Positions 1-7,151 of a stretch of 13,317 nt of DNA are shown piece by piece. The notes beneath the pieces were generated by a model. The model did not search any database and was not told where the DNA came from. It saw nothing but the letters and a program-made list of their open reading frames with translations. The stretch is taken from contig DISL01000106.1 of the NCBI GenBank assembly GCA_002421845.1, positions 1 through 13,317 on the forward strand, read 5' to 3'. This DNA is from Epsilonproteobacteria bacterium UBA6211 (GTDB lineage: Bacteria; Campylobacterota; Campylobacteria; Campylobacterales; Arcobacteraceae). Numbering within the stretch: position 1 is the first letter of the stretch; each line of letters opens with the position of its first letter. A program made the translations under genes and the position numbers.

Positions 1-1299
1 TTCATTCATCTCCCAAATATGACCGATACGAAACATTTTTTCTTGTAGGTTATCATAGCCACCGTCTCTTTGATAATAATCAAACCTTCCGTTTGCTATT
101 AGATAATTTGAGTCATTAAGTCGATACAACTCTTCAACCATCACAGAGCCTACCTCTTCTTTACTAAAAGATGATAATAGCTCTTTATTTGTAGGTGATG
201 GATTATTCAATAACATACCTACGTAACTTCTACTATTTGTGTCATATGTTTTTTGCTTATAGGTCAATGCTCCTAAAAGTTTATGATTACCAATATTTAA
301 CTCTTTTGATAAGGAGGCATAGTATTTTTTAAATGTTAAATTTTCTTGATAATATTTAGGCATTGTAGTAGCTATAGTAAATAAATTGGAAGGATTAATA
401 ACCGGAAGCATCATAATACCTTCACCGTTTAAAAGCTCAAATTCCCTCTCGTTTTGGTCAAAACTTATATTAAATTTCACTCCGTCATCAAATACTTTTG
501 TGAGATTTAGATAATAATCTTTTGAATATGTATAACCGTTATTTGGCTTAATATCTCTTGCAAGAGATACAAAAGGGTCTTTTTTGGTATATCCATACCC
601 AAAATCAATATTTAAATTCTCTTTTTGGAGATTGATATAAGCATACTCATTCTCTTCATTTTTTGATACTTTTTCGCCGTCTATATAATCTTTGTGTTTG
701 AGTTGCGAAGTATTAGCAAATACCATATAAGACCACTCTTTTGAGGTACTTGAACCGTACATGACGGATGTTTCTTTATCATTTTTTGATGATATTGAAC
801 TTCGCACAAGACCGCCGTTTTCTTTGGAAGGTTGTTTTGTATAAATTTTAATTATAGTCGTTCCGGACTCATGCCCCAAACTCAAAGAGCCCTCACCGTA
901 ATAAACTTCAATATGAGAAACAAAATCAAGAGGTAAATCATCCCATACCAAAAAAGGTGAAAGCGTATATACGGAACTTATCTCATGGTCATTTAAGTAC
1001 ATTCTAACGGCACTACTTACACTATTTGTAGCTGTTAGCAAAGATAAATTATGCACTCCGTAAATGTTATCCATATAATTAAACATTTTTATAGATTTTA
1101 GTACATCACTTAGCTTATAAGCTTGTAACCGTTTTATATCATCTGCGGTTATAACGCTAATGTGACCTATAGTTTCATTTCTTGTTTTATAAGAAAGTTC
1201 GGAAGATACTTTATAGTTTTTTAATAAATCATTGATTGTTTCTTCATTGTTAGCCATTAACATAACGCAAGATATAAACAATAAACTAACTATTTTCAA
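1..1299 (-). CDS. TonB-receptor plug-domain-like outer-membrane protein (partial, C-terminus beyond window)
   Basis: 433 codons are visible; the gene runs off the left edge. The start is a TTG at 1299, because the frame has a stop shortly upstream, no ATG fits, and GAAAGGG lies 8 bases before it. Residues 1-16 form a hydrophobic signal peptide ending in VMLMA before NNEE. Residues about 42-157 resemble a TonB-dependent receptor plug: TIGHISVITADDIKRLQAYK then LSDVLKSI, and later IEVYYGEG with TIIKIYTKQP (130-157). The usual glycine-rich stretch (LYGxGAxGGVINI) is replaced by LGHESGTTIIKI, and no clear TonB box is visible. The rest alternates polar and aromatic residues as in beta-barrel strands. 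From memory it resembles an uncharacterised Campylobacterota plug family. Outer-membrane location is well supported; TonB-driven transport and any substrate are not. It is divergent from the chemosensory operon. Confidence 0.75.
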   Translation of the reverse strand, partial: MKIVSLLFISCVMLMANNEETINDLLKNYKVSSELSYKTRNETIGHISVITADDIKRLQAYKLSDVLKSIKMFNYMDNIYGVHNLSLLTATNSVSSAVRMYLNDHEISSVYTLSPFLVWDDLPLDFVSHIEVYYGEGSLSLGHESGTTIIKIYTKQPSKENGGLVRSSISSKNDKETSVMYGSSTSKEWSYMVFANTSQLKHKDYIDGEKVSKNEENEYAYINLQKENLNIDFGYGYTKKDPFVSLARDIKPNNGYTYSKDYYLNLTKVFDDGVKFNISFDQNEREFELLNGEGIMMLPVINPSNLFTIATTMPKYYQENLTFKKYYASLSKELNIGNHKLLGALTYKQKTYDTNSRSYVGMLLNNPSPTNKELLSSFSKEEVGSVMVEELYRLNDSNYLIANGRFDYYQRDGGYDNLQEKMFRIGHIWEMNE

Positions 1300-1307
1300 A
1301 CAAAAAA

Positions 1308-1314
1308 CCCTTTC
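1308..1314 (-). promoter_or_regulatory. Ribosome binding site deciding a TTG start
   Basis: On the minus strand this reads GAAAGGG, 8 bases before the TTG at 1299. The nearby minus-strand ATG (1316-1314) is in another frame and stops after six codons, so the TTG is the best start for the plug-domain protein. Confidence 0.6.
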
Positions 1315-1334
1315 ATAATAATGTACAACTGAAA

Positions 1335-1340
1335 ATTATA
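1335..1340 (-). promoter_or_regulatory. Candidate -10 box for the plug-domain gene
   Basis: The minus strand reads TATAAT, a perfect sigma-70 -10 match, about 36 bases before the TTG start. No convincing -35 is present at the expected distance, which is common in Campylobacterota, but the region is so AT-rich that a chance match is possible. Confidence 0.4.
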
Positions 1341-1411
1341 TATAAAACATTATTAAGAAATTATTAACTACTATCATATTTTATCAATTTATAATTGTAA
1401 CTTATAAAATA

Positions 1412-1428
1412 TTGATATTTTTTATCAA
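1412..1428. promoter_or_regulatory. Perfect inverted repeat TTGATA-N5-TATCAA, candidate operator
   Basis: TTGATA (1412-1417) and TATCAA (1423-1428) are exact inverted repeats around TTTTT. The site overlaps the candidate -35 of the chemoreceptor operon. TTATCAA also occurs at 1381-1387, 41 bases from its copy at 1422-1428, and a second small palindrome CAATT-TAT-AATTG lies at 1385-1397. The half-sites recall FNR/CRP (TTGAT...ATCAA), but the spacing is 7 rather than 4, so no known regulator is assigned. Confidence 0.4.
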
Positions 1429-1453
1429 CAAAATTAAGTTACTATATGATAAT
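1425..1453 (+). promoter_or_regulatory. Candidate sigma-70 promoter for the chemosensory operon
   Basis: TCAACA (1425-1430, 4 of 6 to TTGACA) and GATAAT (1448-1453, 5 of 6 to TATAAT) are separated by 17 bases. The implied transcription start near 1460 leaves a leader of about 28 bases before the ATG at 1488, which is preceded by AGGAG at 1477-1481. Confidence 0.45.
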
Positions 1454-1487
1454 ATACAAATATTTTACACTTTTATAGGAGTACGCT

Positions 1488-2975
1488 ATGTTTTTTGGCA
1501 AATCAAAAGAACTCGAAGCAGAGATAACTAGACTTCAATCTCAAATCAATGCTTTACAAACAGAACTTGCAAAGCAGCAAGAGTCTTTTAACACACAACA
1601 AAAAGCTTTAGAAAATAGTTTTGAACAAGAGAGGCAACTTATCAAAAAAGAGCTTGAAGAGTATAAGCAAATAGCTTCTATCTCACAAGAAGAAGGCTTG
1701 GTTGTTTTTGACGGTAGCGGTAATGTAAAGTTTATCAATGCCAGAGCCAAATCAAATTTAGATAACCCTTCACAAGTATTAGAAGCTGCACGAAGTGGCT
1801 CAAATAGAGTGATATTAGATGATTGTGAAGCGAATATGGTAGCACACAAAATTAATGACAAACTTGTGGTATCATTGAAAAAAACATCTATACATGATGA
1901 TAAAGACGATGGATTACTTCATAAACATAACCAAAATATAAATCAGTCTCTTACAAATACTCAAAATGTTTACTTAGATTTACTTGGAGAACTTGAAAGT
2001 ATGATGAGAGAGTCAAAAGAGACGGCTACAGGTTCTACCAGAGGTCTTAAACTAACTCAAGATATAGTATCGGATACTACACTCCTTCATAAAGAGATAG
2101 AAAACGAAAATGTTATCGTAAACTCTTTGGTTCAAAAAAGCAAAGATATTTCAAGCGTAATTACTATGATTCAAGAGATAGCATTCCAAACAAATATTCT
2201 TTCACTTAATGCTGCCGTTGAAGCTGCAACAGCAGGTGAAGCAGGAAAAGGATTTGCGGTTGTTGCTGCGGAGGTAAGAAATCTAGCAGGAAGAAGTGCT
2301 GAAGCTGCAAAACAAATCAAAGATGTTGTCGATACTATTCAAAGTGAAACGGCAAGTATCAAAGAGAGTGCTGATTCCGTATCAACTGTCGTCAATCAAA
2401 CAAAAGAGAGAGTTGATATACTTATTAAGTTAATGCAAACATTCCAAAAAAATGCAAATAGATCTGTTTATGAGGTAGAAAGCGTAAGTAACAAAATTTT
2501 TATAAACCTTGCAAAACTTGACCACGTAATATACAAAAACAATCTATATCAACTAATATTCGGTGAACATAGTAATTTCAAGGCTGTTGACCACCATAAT
2601 TGTAGGCTTGGTAAGTGGTATGACACAGGTCTTGGAAAAACAAACTTTAGTTTCACGAAATCATATAAAATGCTTGAAAGACCTCACGGCGTAGTACACT
2701 TTGAAGCAAATGAACTTGCAAAAGAGTGTGCAGGAGCTAGTGTGACATGCTCAAAACAAATCATAGAAGAAAGAGTTTCCAAAATAGAACACGCAAGTGA
2801 AGATGTATTTAGAATTTTGGACGCAATTTTAGATGAAAAAACAGAGGCTGTTATGAAAGAAGATGCCGTGGAATTATTTGATAAAAAACACCCAAATGGA
2901 GTTCAACAATCATCTAATACAAAAGTATCATTCAAAGAGCAACATGCTAATTCAAGTTGTTGTTCTCACCACTAA
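1488..2975 (+). CDS. Soluble methyl-accepting chemotaxis protein with CZB zinc-binding domain
   Basis: 495 residues with no transmembrane segment or signal peptide, so a cytoplasmic chemoreceptor. Residues 1-62 are a charged coiled coil; 66-130 look like a small PAS-like fold (EEGLVVFDGSGNVKFINARA). The signalling tip is unmistakable at about 228-275 (QEIAFQTNILSLNAAVEAAT, then AEVRNLAGRSAEAAKQIK) and should bind CheA and CheW at the array. Residues about 340-425 form a CZB domain: H346, H369-x-x-C372 followed by LGKWY, and PHGVVH with H400 and H404. The family binds zinc with three His and one Cys and, in Helicobacter TlpD, is linked to oxidant or metal sensing. The C-terminus ends SSCCSHH, an unusual Cys/His tail, and there is no NWETF-type CheR docking motif. 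AGGAG sits 6 bases before the ATG. First gene of the probable nine-gene operon; the next gene starts 14 bases after its stop. Confidence 0.93.
   Translation: MFFGKSKELEAEITRLQSQINALQTELAKQQESFNTQQKALENSFEQERQLIKKELEEYKQIASISQEEGLVVFDGSGNVKFINARAKSNLDNPSQVLEAARSGSNRVILDDCEANMVAHKINDKLVVSLKKTSIHDDKDDGLLHKHNQNINQSLTNTQNVYLDLLGELESMMRESKETATGSTRGLKLTQDIVSDTTLLHKEIENENVIVNSLVQKSKDISSVITMIQEIAFQTNILSLNAAVEAATAGEAGKGFAVVAAEVRNLAGRSAEAAKQIKDVVDTIQSETASIKESADSVSTVVNQTKERVDILIKLMQTFQKNANRSVYEVESVSNKIFINLAKLDHVIYKNNLYQLIFGEHSNFKAVDHHNCRLGKWYDTGLGKTNFSFTKSYKMLERPHGVVHFEANELAKECAGASVTCSKQIIEERVSKIEHASEDVFRILDAILDEKTEAVMKEDAVELFDKKHPNGVQQSSNTKVSFKEQHANSSCCSHH
2178..2305 (+). repeat. Chemoreceptor tip segment, near-identical DNA to 12558-12685
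   Basis: These 128 bases align without gaps to 12558-12685 in the second chemoreceptor. By hand I count 12 differences (about 91% identity), nearly all at third codon positions. This is the conserved CheA/CheW-binding hairpin tip, so purifying selection explains the protein identity. Confidence 0.8.
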
Positions 2976-2989
2976 TCAAGGAGTATAAA

Positions 2990-3361
2990 ATGGATAAAAA
3001 ATTTAAAATTGCTATTGTGGATGATGAATCTGAAATCCTAAATATGTTAAGTAGATTTTTACAAAGAAGCGGTCAGTATGATATAGTAACTTTTTTAAAT
3101 CCTGTTAATGCAGTGGCAACTATAGATGATAGCTATGATGCGGTTTTGCTTGATATTATGATGCCACAGATGGGCGGTCTTGAAGCCTTAGAAAAAATAA
3201 TGGACAAAAATCCAAATCAAAAAGTTATTATGATGACTGCTTACTCAACTTTAGATAAAGTTCTAAAGTCTCACAAAGAGGGAGCTACACATTATCTAAT
3301 GAAACCTTTTAATTCACTAGACAGTGTTGAAAAGAAACTTCAAGAAGTTCTTAGAGGTTAA
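2990..3361 (+). CDS. CheY-like single-domain response regulator
   Basis: 123 residues consisting of one receiver domain and no output domain. The acidic pocket is D11/D12 (IVDDE), the phospho-acceptor is D55 (VLLDIMMP), the switch threonine is T83 (MMTAY) and the conserved lysine is K105 (MKPF). It probably accepts phosphate from the histidine kinase encoded next, and acts by protein contact rather than DNA binding; it could be a CheY/CheV-like motor or array modulator or a phosphate relay intermediate. The ATG at 2990 is chosen over an in-frame upstream start near 2957 because AAGGAG lies at 2978-2983, six bases before it, and because the protein then begins just before the first beta strand. 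Lies between the soluble chemoreceptor and the kinase, so a dedicated three-gene sensory module is likely. Confidence 0.9.
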   Translation: MDKKFKIAIVDDESEILNMLSRFLQRSGQYDIVTFLNPVNAVATIDDSYDAVLLDIMMPQMGGLEALEKIMDKNPNQKVIMMTAYSTLDKVLKSHKEGATHYLMKPFNSLDSVEKKLQEVLRG

Positions 3362-3372
3362 TAAAATATTAT

Positions 3373-6348
3373 ATGCTAAAGTATAAGAATTTAGCAATAT
3401 ATATTGCACTATTTTTATTTGTAGAGTTGTTTGTATATTTAGTACTAGATTATCAAACAACTCTTAAAATAGAGAATAAGATTGCACTATATGAAACACG
3501 AGTAAATGACAACTACGATATTTTATATCAATTAAGTAAAGACTATGTCGATGCCAATTTTGATGATATTTTATATACGCAAAACGTGGCTTCTATCCTT
3601 GCAAATGCAAACAACGCTCTTGACAATGAAAACGCATTAAACGAAATAAGAAATACTCTTCATAAAAAACTAATCAATAAATACAATTCTATGAAAAAAA
3701 TAGGTATCGTACAGTTTCAATTTGTTTTAAATAACGGTGTTAGCTTCCTAAGATTTCATGATCCAAAAAGATATGGAGATGAACTGCTACCTTTTAGAGA
3801 AAGTCTAGAATATGTTCATAAATATAAAATGCCGGTACATACATTTGAAAGCGGTAGGATTTTTTCAGGATATAGATTTGCTTACCCTATTTTTACAAAT
3901 GAAGATGTATTTGTAGGTAGTGTGGAAATATCTTATAAAGTAGAACACATTATAAATCACTTTGAAAAGAATTTCTTTAAAACTGTTTTTATAGAAAATA
4001 AAGAATCAGTCGTAAGTAAACTTTTTGATGATTTTAGCAAAGACTACGTAGAATTCCCAATACACAACGACTTCGTAATCAAAAAAACTATTTTCTCAGG
4101 TACTACAAACTATGAGTTGATAAAAGATTTAGCCGCTCACACAGATAAAGCAGAAATTGTCAATAAAATAAATTCTAAACAAAGCTTTTCTATATACTAC
4201 AAAAATGATAATAACAACTATGAAATAGTCCATTTTAAAGCTGTATTCCACACTCTTACCAATAAATTCTTAGGATTTGTCGTATTAGCTTCACCTATAA
4301 ATGACATTCAAGACTATATAAATATTTTTTATATAGGGTTTTTTATACTCTCTTTATTTGTTTTTATTATATTTTTGTATATTTACACACTTAAAGAGAC
4401 TAAAAAAGAGTTGAGTACTATTTTAAGTCATGAAAAAAAACTTCTTGAAAAAATAGACCAATATGTAATTTACGGTAAATCAGATTTAAGTGGAAATATC
4501 ATAGATGTAAGTGAAGCCTTTTGTGAAGTTTGCGGATATACTAAAACAGAACTTTTGGGTAAAAAATTTAAAATGTTACGACATCCTGATATGCCAAAAG
4601 AGACTTTCAAAGACTTATGGTCAACAATAACATCAGGCAATGTATGGCAAAGAGAGATAAAAAATCTAGCAAAAGACGGTAGTTTTTATTGGGTAAAAAT
4701 CAATATTCAACCCGACTATGATGAAGACGGCAAAATAGAGTCTTATACGGCTATTTCACAAAATATATCCTATAGAAAACGTATAGAAGCAATTTATAGG
4801 GATATTAGGTTTCAAGTGGAACAATACAATGCAATCTTTGATAATGCAAACAGCGGTATAGGAACTATAGATTTAAACGGTAATTTTTTAAAAACAAACA
4901 ACAAATTTTCAGAACTTTTAAATATTACGGCAGAAGAGTTATTAAATATAAACTTTGCGGAAAAACTTGAATATGAATCAAGAAATGCTTTTAAAATGGC
5001 TTTAAATCAAGTTAAAATATCTAGTAAAAACATACAAAAACTACCGCTTGAATATAGTAAAACTAAAAAATACAAATCATATTTGGAAGTATCTTTAAAC
5101 CTTCTTCCGGATAAAAACTCAATAGTTATAGTAGCTAACCCTCTTGATGATAAGATAAAACTCCAAAAAACATTGGAATTTAACAAAACTCTTTTATATG
5201 CTATACCGCTTCCTGTCTTTATACAAGACAAAGACTTAATGCTAGTGGAATGTAATAAAGCATTTTTGGAGTTCTTTAATCTTACAAAAAATGCAGTAAT
5301 AGGTAAAAAATTACAAGATATTATAGGTAAAAATCTAACAGAGTTAATACCGCAAGAACTATCAAACCTATATAAAAATCAAGATGAGTACAAGATAGAA
5401 AAAAATCTTGCAATGTATCAAACAAAAATCAAAAATTGGCTCGGTGTTGAAAAAACTGTTGAAATATATAAAACCACATATAACTATAAAGACAACTTCA
5501 ACGGTATTATAGGTGTAATGGTAGATATAAGCGTCAAAGAGGAACAAACAAACAAACTTCAACAAACCATAGTAAATAAAACATTGGAAAATATAAAACA
5601 AACACAAGAGTTTGAAGAAGAGAGACTAAAAAGTATAAAATTCCAAGCAATAGGTCAACTAGCAGCAGGTATAACTCACGAAATAAATACACCTCTAACA
5701 TTTGCAAAAGGTAATCTTGAAATGATGCTTTACGACATAAAAGACCTACCTAATAATACTATGAAAGATAATTTACTTGAAATCAGCGATAGTATAATGA
5801 CAGGACTAAATAGAATAGCAAATATAGTTGAGAGTATGAGAGAAGTATCACAACAATCAAGCGAAGTAAAAGAAGATATTAACTTATATTCTACCCTTTT
5901 AGTTGCACTTACCATGGCACACAATCGTGCAAAAATTATTACGAAAATATATATAAACTCCGATGAATTTGAAATAGGTATGGATAAAAATAGCTTTGTT
6001 TTTATGAGTAATATTCAAAAACAGCGAATTGAGCAAGTATGGATAATCATCATAAATAATGCCCTTGACGAACTTGTAAAAATAGAACCTTTTGAAAAAA
6101 GATATTTAGACATCAAAATTGAAACAAAAAACGGGTACAATATAATCTATTTTAGAGATAATGCAGGTGGAATTCCTGAAAATATTAAAGATAATATATT
6201 TCATCCTTTTGTAAGCAATAAAACTTCAAGCGGTATGGGTATAGGTCTTAATATAGCTCAAAAAATTATAAAAGATAACAACGGCGAGATTTTGGCATAT
6301 AATGACGAATTTGGAGCGGTATTTGAAGTGAGGTTACCTTGTATATAG
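3373..6348 (+). CDS. Membrane sensor histidine kinase: periplasmic Cache, three PAS domains, HisKA, HATPase
   Basis: 991 residues. Transmembrane helix about 7-27; periplasmic domain about 28-315 resembling a double-Cache sensor (SFLRFHD at 124-130, then YGDELLPFRESL and FVGSVE); second helix about 318-338. PAS1 (about 360-470) is Aer-like, with RHPDMP at 403-408 and a WQREIKN segment. PAS2 spans about 487-590 and PAS3 about 605-722, followed by a coiled-coil linker. HisKA carries the phospho-acceptor H769 in ITHEINTP. The ATPase domain shows an N box (INNALDEL, N895/N896), a G1 box (DNAGG, D929) and a G2 box (GMGIGLNIAQ, around G956). There is no fused receiver, so the CheY-like protein just upstream is the natural partner. 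The start is 11 bases after that gene; no good Shine-Dalgarno is seen (AGAGG is 15 bases away), suggesting coupled translation. The last 10 bases overlap the next gene. Confidence 0.93.
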   Translation: MLKYKNLAIYIALFLFVELFVYLVLDYQTTLKIENKIALYETRVNDNYDILYQLSKDYVDANFDDILYTQNVASILANANNALDNENALNEIRNTLHKKLINKYNSMKKIGIVQFQFVLNNGVSFLRFHDPKRYGDELLPFRESLEYVHKYKMPVHTFESGRIFSGYRFAYPIFTNEDVFVGSVEISYKVEHIINHFEKNFFKTVFIENKESVVSKLFDDFSKDYVEFPIHNDFVIKKTIFSGTTNYELIKDLAAHTDKAEIVNKINSKQSFSIYYKNDNNNYEIVHFKAVFHTLTNKFLGFVVLASPINDIQDYINIFYIGFFILSLFVFIIFLYIYTLKETKKELSTILSHEKKLLEKIDQYVIYGKSDLSGNIIDVSEAFCEVCGYTKTELLGKKFKMLRHPDMPKETFKDLWSTITSGNVWQREIKNLAKDGSFYWVKINIQPDYDEDGKIESYTAISQNISYRKRIEAIYRDIRFQVEQYNAIFDNANSGIGTIDLNGNFLKTNNKFSELLNITAEELLNINFAEKLEYESRNAFKMALNQVKISSKNIQKLPLEYSKTKKYKSYLEVSLNLLPDKNSIVIVANPLDDKIKLQKTLEFNKTLLYAIPLPVFIQDKDLMLVECNKAFLEFFNLTKNAVIGKKLQDIIGKNLTELIPQELSNLYKNQDEYKIEKNLAMYQTKIKNWLGVEKTVEIYKTTYNYKDNFNGIIGVMVDISVKEEQTNKLQQTIVNKTLENIKQTQEFEEERLKSIKFQAIGQLAAGITHEINTPLTFAKGNLEMMLYDIKDLPNNTMKDNLLEISDSIMTGLNRIANIVESMREVSQQSSEVKEDINLYSTLLVALTMAHNRAKIITKIYINSDEFEIGMDKNSFVFMSNIQKQRIEQVWIIIINNALDELVKIEPFEKRYLDIKIETKNGYNIIYFRDNAGGIPENIKDNIFHPFVSNKTSSGMGIGLNIAQKIIKDNNGEILAYNDEFGAVFEVRLPCI
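6328..6333 (+). promoter_or_regulatory. Ribosome binding site deciding a TTG start
   Basis: GTGAGG inside the end of the kinase gene lies 5 bases before TTG at 6339. The resulting N-terminus (xYIGFIGDIVGRPGR) matches the family start exactly, which supports TTG as initiator. Confidence 0.65.
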
Positions 6349-7151
6349 GATTTATCGGTGATATAGTAGGACGTCCAGGTAGAAAAATAATCAAAGAACA
6401 TTTAAAAAACTTGAAGGACGAATTTAATATAAGTTTTGTAATAGCAAACGGTGAAAATGCAAGTCATGGCTTTGGACTTACCACAACCAACTGCGATGAG
6501 CTTTTAAAAAGCGGCATAAACATAATAACAGGAGGAAATCACTCCTTTGATAAACGCTCCGACATGGAAGCATTGCTTAAAACGGATAATGTTTTAAGAC
6601 CTGATAATTACCCACAAGGCGTAGCAGGAACAGGTCTAGCGATACGAGAAATAAACGGTGAAAAAATAGCGATATTAAACCTTATGGGACAATACGGTAT
6701 GCCTACCGTTGACAATCCTTTTAATCTTGCTAAGGCAAGAATCACAAAGCTTCATGAAGATGGTATCAAAACAATTATTATAGATTATCACGGTGAAGCT
6801 ACAAGTGAAAAAAGGGTAATGATGATGATGTTCAAGAGTCAAGTCAGTGCAATATTAGGTACTCATACTCACGTAGGAACCGATGATTTGACTATATGTG
6901 AAGGAACAGCTTATCTTAGCGATGTTGGACTTACCGGATGTAGGGATAATGTAATAGGGATGGAGAGTGCCGTACCTATCAAAAAAGCTACCACAGGGCT
7001 TGGCGGTCACTTTGAAGTACCTAACAACTGTAAATCAATCCTTCAAATGGTAGTCGTACAAATAGAAAACTCAAAAGCCGTAGATGCTTTTAAAATAAAA
7101 CTTTATGATAACGGTCAAAGGGTCGTTACAAAGGCTTTTATTGAAAATTGA
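6339..7151 (+). CDS. ymdB: YmdB-family metallophosphoesterase (TIGR00282), probable cyclic-nucleotide phosphodiesterase
   Basis: 270 residues, the usual full length. This is the Bacillus-type YmdB family, not the unrelated E. coli macrodomain YmdB. The di-metal site is intact: D8 (FIGDIVG), E39 and N40 (ANGENASHG), N67 and H68 (GGNHSFD), H151 (YHGEATSEK), H176 and H178 (GTHTHVGTDD). Family members hydrolyse cyclic mononucleotides (2',3' or 3',5') and in Bacillus affect biofilm and motility decisions; whether this holds here is inference. The gene begins at TTG (6339) inside the kinase gene, overlapping it by 10 bases, so translation is probably coupled. Its end overlaps the glycosylase gene by 11 bases. 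Position straight after a chemosensory kinase is suggestive, but no direct functional link can be read from the sequence. Confidence 0.92.
   Translation: MYIGFIGDIVGRPGRKIIKEHLKNLKDEFNISFVIANGENASHGFGLTTTNCDELLKSGINIITGGNHSFDKRSDMEALLKTDNVLRPDNYPQGVAGTGLAIREINGEKIAILNLMGQYGMPTVDNPFNLAKARITKLHEDGIKTIIIDYHGEATSEKRVMMMMFKSQVSAILGTHTHVGTDDLTICEGTAYLSDVGLTGCRDNVIGMESAVPIKKATTGLGGHFEVPNNCKSILQMVVVQIENSKAVDAFKIKLYDNGQRVVTKAFIEN
7131..7134 (+). promoter_or_regulatory. Ribosome binding site deciding a TTG start
   Basis: AAGG lies 6 bases before TTG at 7141. An in-frame ATG at 7105 would add twelve residues not expected in the family and has no clear Shine-Dalgarno, so 7141 is preferred. Confidence 0.5.

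Noticed and set aside
4..1299. Lipoprotein reading of the plug-like protein, from FISC in the signal peptide
   Set aside because: Phe at the -3 position does not fit a good lipobox, and an SPase I site after VMLMA is more natural.
1412..1428. FNR or CRP binding site
   Set aside because: The half-sites TTGAT and ATCAA are present but separated by 7 bases rather than the required 4.
1541..1861. Minus-strand open frame opposite the soluble chemoreceptor
   Set aside because: It is the antisense of a strongly conserved chemoreceptor gene, has no Shine-Dalgarno and encodes a low-complexity Ser/Leu/Cys-rich product.
2957..2989. Upstream start for the CheY-like response regulator
   Set aside because: It would add eleven unrelated residues encoded within the chemoreceptor tail; AAGGAG six bases before ATG 2990 gives the normal receiver N-terminus.
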